From assembly GCA_934371505.1 (NCBI GenBank), contig CAKRNW010000023.1, positions 1 to 22,898 of the forward strand: a DNA stretch of 22,898 bases. Direction: 5' to 3'. The stretch's first letter is position 1; each line of letters begins with the position of its first letter. A program made the translations under genes and the position numbers. Under the pieces are notes generated by a model. It worked only from the letters and a program-made list of their open reading frames with translations, was not told the DNA's origin and did not search any database. This DNA is from an uncultured Lachnospiraceae bacterium (GTDB lineage Bacteria; Bacillota; Clostridia; Lachnospirales; Lachnospiraceae). Below, piece by piece: positions 13,292 through 19,783 of this stretch.

Positions 13292-14269
13292 TTACAGCTT
13301 TGCACCACATTCTGCACAGAAAGGTTTTCCCTCGGTCTTCGTGCCACAGCTGGGGCAGAATTTCGGGTAAGCGCCTCCGGTGCTGCCACCTGCCTGCTGA
13401 GGCTGGGACTGAACCTGTGCCTGATTCTGATTCATATTCATCTGGTTGATAAGCTGCTGTCCCATTGCCATACCCATCTGTAAGTTTACCATATCGGATG
13501 CAGTGGAGTGGGCACCGGGTTTGGACATTGCATCTGCCGCTGCCATCTGGGTATAACGGTTCATATCTCCTACCATAGACTGTGCAGCCGCTTTTTCCTG
13601 CATTTTCCTTACTTCCTCCGGATAGGAGAAGCTCTCAATGTTAAAGTCGGTAATGCAGATACCGATCTTACGCATATCCATATCCAGATCGCTGGCAATT
13701 CCTTTGGCAATGCTTCTGGAATCAGACTGCAGATTAAACATATCTCTGCCTTCTTTGCCGATCCAGGTCATTAACAGGGAATCCAGATTAGAGGTGATGC
13801 GCTCTTTCACATCATCTACTGTGTAAAGGTGTTTCACACCGGCCAGTTTATCAATCAGTACATCGAAATCTCCCACTTTACAGGAGAAGGTTCCGAATGC
13901 CCGGATGGGCATACCACCGGGAAGTCCCGGAGCCTGCACATTGATTGCATTCTTGGTTCCCCATTTTACCAGCATTTCCTTGGTGTTGACAAACAGTACC
14001 TCCGCCCGCAGGGGAGTATTAAAACCAAACTTGAAAGATTTCAATGTGGAGAGAAAAGGTATGATCTGTGATTCAATATCATAACTGCCTTCATCGGTAA
14101 AGATACCCTCGATCCGTCCGTTATACAGAACAACGGCATCCTGACCGGGACGGATGATCAGCTTGGAACCTTTCTTGATCTCGTCATTAGACCATTTCCA
14201 GAAAATAATTCCCTCTTTACTTTCATTCCACTCTACAACATTTAAAAGTTCCTTGGAAAATAATCCCAT
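13292..14269 (-). CDS. SPFH-domain protein with C-terminal zinc ribbon (YdjI-like)
   Basis: A 325-residue protein. Residues 1-230 form an SPFH/band-7-like domain: EGIIFWKW near the N-terminus, GQDAVVLYNGRIEGIF around 42-57, and a long helical region ending in SFSYPEEVRKMQEKAAAQS. A Gln/Asn/Met-rich linker follows. The end is a double zinc ribbon, CPSCGTKTEGKPFCAECGAKL, with two CxxC pairs. It matches the YdjI/virion-core-like group that B. subtilis encodes downstream of pspA. It probably scaffolds PspA at stressed membrane. It starts 13 bases after the pspA stop, in the same operon. Confidence 0.88.
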   Translation of the reverse strand: MGLFSKELLNVVEWNESKEGIIFWKWSNDEIKKGSKLIIRPGQDAVVLYNGRIEGIFTDEGSYDIESQIIPFLSTLKSFKFGFNTPLRAEVLFVNTKEMLVKWGTKNAINVQAPGLPGGMPIRAFGTFSCKVGDFDVLIDKLAGVKHLYTVDDVKERITSNLDSLLMTWIGKEGRDMFNLQSDSRSIAKGIASDLDMDMRKIGICITDFNIESFSYPEEVRKMQEKAAAQSMVGDMNRYTQMAAADAMSKPGAHSTASDMVNLQMGMAMGQQLINQMNMNQNQAQVQSQPQQAGGSTGGAYPKFCPSCGTKTEGKPFCAECGAKL

Positions 14270-14282
14270 CTTATTGCTATCC

Positions 14283-14966
14283 TCACATTCCCATTTCCGC
14301 TTTCAAAGCAGCCAGTTCATCATCAACCTGATCTGTCTTGTGATCTGCGTCGTATCTTCTGGTAAGTTCCTCCACCGATGCAGCGGTTTTATTTTTGTTT
14401 AACTCAGCCATGGCATCTGCTTCATCCAGCATCTTATTGACTTTCTCTTCCATACGGTCAAATGCTGCCATGTTATTGCCGGCGCTTTCCAGCCCGGAAC
14501 CAAGTTTATTGATCTTCTGCTGGGTTTCTGCAACCTTTACTTTGGCCTTTAACATTTCCTGTTTGGACTTCAGTGAAGTAATATCTGCTTCCAGTTTATC
14601 ATGCATATCACGCATTTTCGCTGCGTTCTCACATGCCAGAGTATAATTCTGCTGTAAGACAGTCTGTTTCTGTGTCAGTTCAGCCTTTTTCGTTAAAAAC
14701 TGTTTTGCTTCGTCATCATTTCCCGCAGCAACTGCTTTCCGCGCATACTCGCCCATTTTAGCAATCTCTGCTTCGCAGTCATCCAGTTTTCTCTTTGCGC
14801 TCTTCTCCTCTGCCATGACAGAAGCGGTTTCGGCCTTTACCTTAGCCAGATCATCGTTTAAGTTGCGCAGATACTGGTCAATCATTTTCTGTGGATCCTC
14901 TGCTTTATCTAATAAAGCATTAAAGTTTGCCGCCATAATATCCTTGAATCTTGATAGTACTCCCAT
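14283..14966 (-). CDS. pspA: PspA/IM30 (Vipp1-like) membrane-protecting protein
   Basis: A 227-residue, almost wholly helical coiled-coil protein of the PspA/IM30 (ESCRT-III-like) family. The N-terminus MGVLSRFKDIMAANFNALLD is the amphipathic membrane-binding helix and is followed by EDPQKMIDQYLRN, the family hallmark. The rest is heptad-rich (for example AEEKSAKRKLDDCEAEIAKM). It oligomerises on damaged inner membrane to maintain integrity. The ATG at 14966 follows AAGGAGG; the frame runs open to 15032 through leader sequence. The promoter at 15063-15091, the palindrome at 15038-15052 and a stem-loop at 14990-15006 indicate tight control. The SPFH partner follows directly. Confidence 0.94.
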   Translation of the reverse strand: MGVLSRFKDIMAANFNALLDKAEDPQKMIDQYLRNLNDDLAKVKAETASVMAEEKSAKRKLDDCEAEIAKMGEYARKAVAAGNDDEAKQFLTKKAELTQKQTVLQQNYTLACENAAKMRDMHDKLEADITSLKSKQEMLKAKVKVAETQQKINKLGSGLESAGNNMAAFDRMEEKVNKMLDEADAMAELNKNKTAASVEELTRRYDADHKTDQVDDELAALKAEMGM

Positions 14967-14989
14967 TTCTAATCCTCCTTGTTTTGCTA

Positions 14990-15006
14990 ATTTCACGCAG
15001 TGAAAT
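14990..15006 (-). other. Small palindrome just upstream of the pspA ribosome binding site
   Basis: ATTTCAC-GCA-GTGAAAT is a perfect 7-bp inverted repeat. It ends about 12 bases before the AAGGAGG of pspA, so as RNA it could affect ribosome access. Confidence 0.45.
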
Positions 15007-15037
15007 CTGCCGTCTTGTGTCCCTCTTGACATCCTGA

Positions 15038-15052
15038 GTACATATGATGTAC
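15038..15052. promoter_or_regulatory. Operator-like palindrome at the pspA start
   Basis: GTACAT-ATG-ATGTAC, a perfect 6-bp inverted repeat, begins 11 bases downstream of the pspA -10 box and so covers the region just after the transcription start. This is a typical repressor position. The cognate regulator is unknown and is not encoded in the window in any obvious way. Confidence 0.6.
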
Positions 15053-15062
15053 AACCTTTTTT

Positions 15063-15091
15063 ATTATACCGAAAAAAAGCGATGCTGTCGA
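15063..15091 (-). promoter_or_regulatory. Strong sigma-A-type promoter for pspA
   Basis: On the minus strand TCGACA (15086-15091) and a consensus TATAAT (15063-15068) are separated by 17 bases. It is not of the extracytoplasmic-sigma type used for the B. subtilis ydjF operon. Confidence 0.85.
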
Positions 15092-15111
15092 TAGCCTGAA
15101 GGGAATTTTTC

Positions 15112-16146
15112 CTACTTTACAAATTCCACATTCACCAGATCCTCATAGGGTACTCTCTGGGAAAGTTCTCCTGCCTCCTCCAAAATGTTCTGAAGCAGAG
15201 TAAACGCTTCTTCTGTGAACACCAGATCATACTTCCAGCTATCCTGTGCCTTATACCGTCCCACAATCGTGTTCAGTGCATCCTGGTCCGTCTCTTTAAA
15301 CTGAGGTGCAATGGCCTTTGCAATCTCCTCCGAGGTATGGGAATCCGCAAATTCCATTCCCTTTTTTAACGCATTGACAAATTTCCGGATGGTCTCCGGA
15401 TTTGCCTCCAGATAACTCTTCCTGGCACTGAACGCCGTATAAGGAACATAGCCGGACGCTTCCCCAAGGGAGGCCACCACATAGCCGTCTCCTTTCTGTT
15501 CCAAAGAAGTGGCATAAGGTTCGAATTCCACCGTATAGGTTCCCTGCCCGCCGGAAAACGCAGCTGCGGTGGAACCAAAATCAATACTCTGGTCAATGTT
15601 TAAATCCGTTTTGGGATCCATATTGTGTTTCTTTAAAATATACTCAAAAACCATTTCGGGCATGCCGCCTGCTCTGCCTCCCAAAACCTCCTGTCCCTGT
15701 AACAATGACCAGTCAAAGTCCTCTATCGGCTCCCTTGCCACCAGAAAATTTCCTGCACGCTGGGTCAGCTGGGCAAAGTTTACCGCATAATCCTGCGTTC
15801 CTCCCAGATAGGTATATATGCTGCTTTCCGATCCCATAAATCCAATGTCCGCCTCACCTGTAAGCAATGCCGTCATGGTTTTATCCGCGCCATAACCAGT
15901 TACCAGTTCCAGCTCAATTCCTTCTTCTGCAAAATATCCTTCCTCAATTGCCACGTACATAGGCGCATAGAAAATGCTGTGCGCAACCTCATTCAGCACT
16001 ACCTTCGTAGTTTCCTGCCCCGATACCTTTTCTCCGGATACCGGAGTCTTACTGCCACAGCCTGTCATCATACACACAAAAAGCGCTGTCAGTAAAATAC
16101 CGGCAACGCTCTGTTTTCTTCTCGTCCCTTTGTTTTTTGTTTTCAT
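15112..16146 (-). CDS. SsuA/NMT1-like ABC substrate-binding lipoprotein
   Basis: A 344-residue lipoprotein. The signal peptide ends in the lipobox MTGC, giving lipidated Cys30. The mature part has the NMT1/SsuA/THI5-like fold: VVLNEVAHSIFYAPMYVAIE, EEGYFAEEGIELEL and TALLTGEADIGFMGSE are its hallmark opening strands. The family captures thiamine precursors, sulfonates, taurine or nitrate-like ligands; the ligand is not readable here. The start at 16146 follows GGAGGAG. No permease or ATPase gene is adjacent, so it is an orphan binding protein that must pair with components encoded elsewhere, or its operon has been lost. It is divergent from the SH3b protein gene. A weak minus-strand promoter (TTGTCA-N17-TCATAT, near 16170-16210) precedes it. 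Confidence 0.9.
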   Translation of the reverse strand: MKTKNKGTRRKQSVAGILLTALFVCMMTGCGSKTPVSGEKVSGQETTKVVLNEVAHSIFYAPMYVAIEEGYFAEEGIELELVTGYGADKTMTALLTGEADIGFMGSESSIYTYLGGTQDYAVNFAQLTQRAGNFLVAREPIEDFDWSLLQGQEVLGGRAGGMPEMVFEYILKKHNMDPKTDLNIDQSIDFGSTAAAFSGGQGTYTVEFEPYATSLEQKGDGYVVASLGEASGYVPYTAFSARKSYLEANPETIRKFVNALKKGMEFADSHTSEEIAKAIAPQFKETDQDALNTIVGRYKAQDSWKYDLVFTEEAFTLLQNILEEAGELSQRVPYEDLVNVEFVK

Positions 16147-16265
16147 TTCTACTCCTCCAATCAGGTTCATACGCTTTACTATATGAAGAAACAGAAATGC
16201 GGGTGACAATTCAAACGAAATCCTCTCTGAAAAAACACTGAAGTGAAAAAACATCCTTCCCTCTA

Positions 16266-16294
16266 TTGTTTTTCACAATAAAGTACGATATAAA
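16266..16294 (+). promoter_or_regulatory. Promoter for the SH3b protein gene
   Basis: TTGTTT (16266-16271) and TATAAA (16289-16294) are 17 bases apart, 21 bases before the ATG at 16315. The -10 box covers the ATG of an alternative longer reading frame at 16294, which argues against that start. Confidence 0.7.
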
Positions 16295-16314
16295 TGATAA
16301 GAAGGAGTGTCGTT

Positions 16315-17301
16315 ATGAGAAAAAATATAAAACACCGAATGATTGCCATGGTGCTGGGACTATCCTTACTGCTCAGCCTGGTTCCCGTTTCCACCGCTCA
16401 GGCAATCAGCCCCAATCCCTATGATTACTGTAATGTCATCTGGGAAAAATACGGATACCTGGAAGCCACACAGACTGTGAATGTCCGTGAGATGCCTACT
16501 TCCAAATCTGCAAAGCTTGGAACCCTGCAGGCGCGTGATGTCATTCAGGTAACCGGTCAGACTGACACCGACTGGTTCCGAATCACCTATCAGGGCAGAG
16601 TTGCCTATGTATATGGTTACTATTTCACCCGTACCGCAGGTACGAATATCCGTGCCCAATATATGGAAGATGGCTATACCGGCATGCCCGGTGCTGTTCT
16701 GCTAGACTATCATACTGCCACCGGTGTTCGCCAGTTTAATGCCTACCTGGTACAGACAACTCCCAAAGGAGTGGCACTTTACGGTCCTACCGCTGACAGT
16801 GAATCCACTGCAGATAACTGGGGAAGCAATACCTACTCTCCCATTTTCGTAAAAATTATTGATAACAGTGCCATCACCAACCAGACGGATGACCTCACTA
16901 AATTTGTGGCAGTGACAGAGTCTTATATCAATTATTTAAAGGAATATTATGTTGATACAAAGACCGCCATCAACTCCGAGCAGGCAACCATTTATTATAA
17001 TTGTCTGATGAATTCCCTGGGATTAAATGCCTATCAGGTATATGTATCACCGGAATACTGTCAGAATTCCAATGAACCCCATATCTACTCCCATGTGGTA
17101 GTAAGCGGTGTTGACTTCTACTGTGATCCTCTTTGGATCGCTCAGGGACGCCGGAGAGATTTATATCTGTACGCTACCTACGCCAATATCGTATTGAATG
17201 ACAGCCACTACAGCTGTGACATCTGGACCGGTGGACTGGATTATCTGTATGCACATCAGTATTCCTATCAGATGCTGCAGGAAAAGCCAAAAAAGAAATA
17301 A
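16315..17301 (+). CDS. Secreted SH3b-domain protein with transglutaminase-like C-terminus
   Basis: A 328-residue exported protein. The signal peptide is about residues 1-30, ending near STAQA. A bacterial SH3 domain (about 52-109) follows, starting TQTVNVREMPTSKSAKLGTL and ending YVYGYYFTR; such domains usually bind cell wall. The C-terminal part has the spacing of a transglutaminase-like core. Cys230 is in IYYNCLMNSLGLNAY, His260 in IYSHVVVSG and Asp271 in DFYCDPLW, in the order Cys-His-Asp and with the usual HxxV and DPxW contexts. It is therefore probably a cell-wall-associated hydrolase or cross-linking protein, though activity is unproven. The ATG at 16315 follows AAGGAG. The gene stands alone, divergent from the lipoprotein gene. 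Confidence 0.82.
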   Translation: MRKNIKHRMIAMVLGLSLLLSLVPVSTAQAISPNPYDYCNVIWEKYGYLEATQTVNVREMPTSKSAKLGTLQARDVIQVTGQTDTDWFRITYQGRVAYVYGYYFTRTAGTNIRAQYMEDGYTGMPGAVLLDYHTATGVRQFNAYLVQTTPKGVALYGPTADSESTADNWGSNTYSPIFVKIIDNSAITNQTDDLTKFVAVTESYINYLKEYYVDTKTAINSEQATIYYNCLMNSLGLNAYQVYVSPEYCQNSNEPHIYSHVVVSGVDFYCDPLWIAQGRRRDLYLYATYANIVLNDSHYSCDIWTGGLDYLYAHQYSYQMLQEKPKKK

Positions 17302-17322
17302 ACCGGATATTTCATCCTATAC

Positions 17323-17357
17323 AAGAAGAGCGCTGACGATTCGTCAACGCTCCTCTT
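17323..17357. terminator. Bidirectional terminator between convergent genes
   Basis: AAGA-GAGCG-TGACG and CGTCA-CGCTC-TCTT form a stem with single mismatches and loop ATT. Moderately T-rich sequence (CTCTTTATT) follows on the plus strand. It separates the SH3b gene end from the DUF1836 gene end. Confidence 0.7.
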
Positions 17358-17367
17358 TATTCTCCGG

Positions 17368-18018
17368 TTATTTTTTCTCTTTGTTTTTACTTTCCTTTTT
17401 AGATTCTCTGGTCTGATCCGGAAAGGGTGTCTGTGCCAATTGATCAATCAGTTTTTCAATCAATAGTTTCTTTACATAGACATCAAAGCTTAATTCACAA
17501 ATAAAAGAAAACAGCTTCAGGAAATCTCTGCTGTCCTCCGGGGCATCCTCAAAGGTTTTCTCCGAGGTCTCATACTTCTGGATCATATCCTCCTTCAAAG
17601 CTTCCACCTGGCTCTTTTCCATACTGAAAACTTCATTATAAATCGTCTGAAGGTTAAAGCCTTCCTCCGCAGAGAAAAACTTGTCCGTAATGGGCTTTAA
17701 TAATACCTGAATGTCTCCCATGGACATGATTCCCTTGTAATAGTAAATAAAAATCAAAACAAGGATATGCTCTTTTTTGTATTTCTTTTTTACCGGTGGA
17801 GGCAGTAAATTGTTCTTCGCATAATTGTTAATCATGGTCTTCGTCAGAATTTTGTCCTCACCGGGATTCCGCGTGGTACTGCGCAGCCGCTCATCGATAA
17901 ACGTTGTCACCTGATCCATATATAAAGCAATATTTGGAATTTCATCCGGCCGGATATAGCTGATCCGCTCCAGGCTGGCACATATGCTGTTGATCAGATT
18001 TTCTGTCTCAATTGTCAT
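17368..18018 (-). CDS. DUF1836 protein
   Basis: A 216-residue cytosolic protein from the ATG at 18018. The DUF1836 region (about residues 15-165) contains LTKTMINNYAKNNLLPPPVK, which resembles a MerR-like winged-helix DNA-binding segment, then KKKYKKEHILVLIFIYYYKG. The C-terminus is Lys/Ser/Glu-rich. The function is not established; the family is thought to be regulatory because of the HTH-like start. The start is uncertain: the ATG at 18018 has only a weak GGAAAAG, ATG 18030 and TTG 18069 lie in frame upstream, and neither has a ribosome binding site. Hairpins at 18061-18085 precede it. It is downstream of yerC on the same strand. Confidence 0.82.
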   Translation of the reverse strand: MTIETENLINSICASLERISYIRPDEIPNIALYMDQVTTFIDERLRSTTRNPGEDKILTKTMINNYAKNNLLPPPVKKKYKKEHILVLIFIYYYKGIMSMGDIQVLLKPITDKFFSAEEGFNLQTIYNEVFSMEKSQVEALKEDMIQKYETSEKTFEDAPEDSRDFLKLFSFICELSFDVYVKKLLIEKLIDQLAQTPFPDQTRESKKESKNKEKK

Positions 18019-18060
18019 TCTTTTCCACATTTCTGCGCACGTTTTTTGCGCATAACGAGT

Positions 18061-18085
18061 TTGTGTCAAGTGCGCGCAGACACAA
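18061..18085 (-). other. GC-rich hairpin upstream of DUF1836
   Basis: TTGTGTC (18061-18067) and GACACAA (18079-18085) form a perfect 7-bp stem around a loop containing GCGCGC. TGCGCA also appears twice nearby (18034-18055). No U-tract follows directly. It could be a regulatory leader structure or part of a terminator region for yerC. Confidence 0.4.
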
Positions 18086-18092
18086 ATCTCTC

Positions 18093-18117
18093 GATTGAAA
18101 AATTTTATTTTTCAATC
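18093..18117 (-). terminator. Perfect AT-rich palindrome over the yerC stop codon
   Basis: GATTGAAAAAT and ATTTTTCAATC form an 11-bp perfect stem around a 3-base loop. The TAA stop of yerC lies at the loop. The stem ends in AAT/ATT pairs and the descending arm supplies the T-run, so it is probably an intrinsic terminator although GC-poor. Confidence 0.5.
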
Positions 18118-18404
18118 TTCTCACCCATTCGTTCAAAAATCATTTCATAGCCATCATCCCCATAATTGAGGGATCGGTTTACTCTGCTGATCGTTGCTGT
18201 GGATGCACCGGTTTTCTCTGCGATTTCCAGATAGGTGCAATGATCTCGAAGCATGGAAGCCACTTCAAATCTCTGGGATAAAGAAAGAAGCTCATTTACC
18301 GTACACAAATCTTCAAAAAAGTGATAGCACTCTTCTTTGGTCTTTAAACACAAAATCCCGTCAAACAGGTGATCCACTTCTTCGGTTCTGATCTTTTTAT
18401 TCAT
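18105..18404 (-). CDS. yerC: YerC/YecD family TrpR-like regulator
   Basis: A 99-residue protein of the TrpR-related YerC/YecD family. The C-terminal half holds the TrpR-type helix-turn-helix: LSLSQRFEVASML, then YLEIAEKTGASTATISRVNR, then SLNYGDDGY. It is a DNA-binding protein; family members are poorly studied and the ligand, if any, is unknown. The ATG at 18404 follows GGGGG. The frame continues upstream to 18467 through the -10 region and was not used. A perfect 10-bp inverted repeat (18435-18444 and 18481-18490) brackets its own promoter, which suggests autoregulation. Confidence 0.88.
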   Translation of the reverse strand: MNKKIRTEEVDHLFDGILCLKTKEECYHFFEDLCTVNELLSLSQRFEVASMLRDHCTYLEIAEKTGASTATISRVNRSLNYGDDGYEMIFERMGEKIEK

Positions 18405-18434
18405 GCTTTTCCCCCGTGATGCTTTTTCACTGTA

Positions 18435-18490
18435 AAACTTTACTGGTTTACTATAATATTTTAGCACACGAAAGTAATAAAGTAAAGTTT
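18435..18490. promoter_or_regulatory. Inverted repeat bracketing the yerC promoter
   Basis: AAACTTTACT (18435-18444) and AGTAAAGTTT (18481-18490) are perfect 10-bp inverted copies 36 bases apart. One overlaps the -35 box and the other lies just after the expected start. A further TTTACT lies at 18447-18452. These could be paired operators for YerC itself. Confidence 0.5.
18458..18486 (-). promoter_or_regulatory. Promoter for yerC
   Basis: On the minus strand TTTACT (18481-18486) and TAAAAT (18458-18463) are exactly 17 bases apart, about 54 bases upstream of the ATG. Confidence 0.7.
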
Positions 18491-18494
18491 CACC

Positions 18495-19259
18495 TTAGCC
18501 TGCAATATCCACCACAATAGCCGGATCGATATACTGTCCGTCCAGCGTAATCTGGAAACCGATCATAATATTATTGGCTCCTACCACGAAAAGAACCGTT
18601 CCTCTGGTCACGTTATCTCCCACTGCTACTTTGGCAGCTCCTGCATTTCGATAATAACTGACATACCCGTTCCCATGATCGATTTCCACAACCTTTCCAT
18701 ACAGAGGATCCTCCTCCACAGCCGTCACTGTACCAGATCCTGCGGCAATCACCGAACTGCCGGAATTAATATCTGTCACAGTAAAAATCATAATTGGCTT
18801 GTCACTTGCCAGCTGTTCTACTTCCTGGCCTTCTTCTGCATTGGCAGCTTCCTGTTGTTTTGCATCAATCTGCGCCTGTGTTACCTCCAGCATAGAGACC
18901 TTACCGTTTACCGGAAATTCCGACGGAATACTGAGTTTGGCTGCTTCCTCCTGGCGTTCCGCCTGAAGATTGACTGTGCTGCTCAATACCTGGACGGAGG
19001 CCTGTAATTCTTCGTTTTCCACAACCAGTGCCTGATTCGTTGTAGTCAGTTCTTCAATCTGTGCCTGTTTGGCTGACACATCCTCCTGCAGCCTGTGAAT
19101 CATATCATAGATGGTGATGCCCGGTAAAAATACCAGACAGAATAATACCACAAGTAACAGGGTGAATACCCTTTTATTATCTATCTTTTTCCAGATTTCC
19201 TCCCATAACTCCTTATTGAAAATCTGTGCAAATGCCTCCTTGATCTGATTATGTTTCAT
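18495..19259 (-). CDS. Membrane-anchored LytM/M23-like protein lacking active-site histidines
   Basis: A 254-residue protein with a cytosolic N-terminus (about 1-30), one membrane segment (about 32-52, FTLLLVVLFCLVFLPGITIY), a coiled coil (about 56-108) and a C-terminal LytM-like barrel (about 158-250). The barrel keeps SGSSVIAAGSGTVTAV, KVVEIDHGNGYVSYY, and VAVGDNVTRGTVLFVVG. The YAH histidine is replaced (YYRNAG), and the terminal H-x-H is absent (MIGFQITL). The protein is therefore predicted to be catalytically dead, like EnvC- or SpoIIQ-type LytM factors that bind or activate cell-wall enzymes. GGAGGTGG precedes the ATG at 19259. It lies 90 bases upstream of yerC on the same strand. Candidate minus-strand promoters (TTTACA-N17-TACACT or TTGTAA-N17-TGTATA, near 19277-19322) cannot be told apart. 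Confidence 0.85.
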   Translation of the reverse strand: MKHNQIKEAFAQIFNKELWEEIWKKIDNKRVFTLLLVVLFCLVFLPGITIYDMIHRLQEDVSAKQAQIEELTTTNQALVVENEELQASVQVLSSTVNLQAERQEEAAKLSIPSEFPVNGKVSMLEVTQAQIDAKQQEAANAEEGQEVEQLASDKPIMIFTVTDINSGSSVIAAGSGTVTAVEEDPLYGKVVEIDHGNGYVSYYRNAGAAKVAVGDNVTRGTVLFVVGANNIMIGFQITLDGQYIDPAIVVDIAG

Positions 19260-19351
19260 CAGTCAATCCACCTCCGTACAATTTATACAAAATCAGTGTA
19301 TCACAGTTACAACTTTTTGTAAAAATTTTTTTGATGTTTCCTGCAATTCCC

Positions 19352-19380
19352 TTTACTTTTGAAAGCCTGTGTGCTAGTAT
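19352..19380 (+). promoter_or_regulatory. Promoter for the cold-shock gene
   Basis: TTTACT (19352-19357) and TAGTAT (19375-19380) are 17 bases apart, with TG directly upstream of the -10 (extended -10). This leaves an untranslated leader of about 55 bases before the ATG at 19442. Confidence 0.6.
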
Positions 19381-19441
19381 AAAACTGTTATGGTGCATAA
19401 GCCCATAATTACATTTTTTATTTTTTTTGGAGGTATCTATA

Positions 19442-19642
19442 ATGAACAAAGGTACAGTAAAGTGGTTTAACAACCAAAAAGGTTACGGCTTCATCTCCGA
19501 TGAGCAGGGAAATGATGTATTCGTACATTATTCCGGACTTAACATGGAAGGCTTCAAATCCCTTGAGGAAGGCGCTGCAGTTGAGTACGATGTAGTGAAC
19601 GGAGAAAAAGGACCTCAGGCCGTAAACGTAACCAAGTTATAA
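19442..19642 (+). CDS. CspA-family cold-shock protein
   Basis: A 66-residue single cold-shock domain, a five-stranded barrel that binds single-stranded RNA and DNA and acts as an RNA chaperone. MNKGTVKWFNNQKGYGFI carries RNP1 (KGYGFI), and DVFVHYSGL carries RNP2 (VFVHY). The C-terminus GPQAVNVTKL is standard. The ATG at 19442 follows GGAGG; the frame also opens at 19427, but that includes the ribosome binding site. It is a single gene with an AT-rich leader and a 100-base 3' region before the terminator. Confidence 0.96.
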   Translation: MNKGTVKWFNNQKGYGFISDEQGNDVFVHYSGLNMEGFKSLEEGAAVEYDVVNGEKGPQAVNVTKL

Positions 19643-19746
19643 TTTCTTTTATAACGCATTAATCAGTATCACGATGTACCTTTTATTAAATTAAAATATA
19701 TAAGTTTTATGTTTATGGAAGTTTGCATTGTCAGTACCGGATTAAT

Positions 19747-19780
19747 AAAGAGCCATGGCTTATTGCCGTGGCTCTTTTTC
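19747..19780. terminator. Bidirectional terminator between csp and hisA
   Basis: AAAGAGCCATGGC (19747-19759) and GCCGTGGCTCTTT (19765-19777) form a 13-bp stem with one mismatch and loop TTATT. T-rich sequence follows on the plus strand. On the minus strand it lies just after the hisA stop. Confidence 0.88.
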
Positions 19781-19783
19781 TAA

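Noticed and set aside
16226..16256. A-rich repeats around CACTGAAGTG as an operator
   Set aside because: The inverted part is only 4 bp and the flanking A-runs are direct, not inverted, so there is no convincing symmetry.
18019..18069. TTG start at 18069 for the DUF1836 protein
   Set aside because: It lies in a palindrome with no ribosome binding site. The TTGACA seen there has no matching -10 at proper spacing, so it was not called a promoter either.
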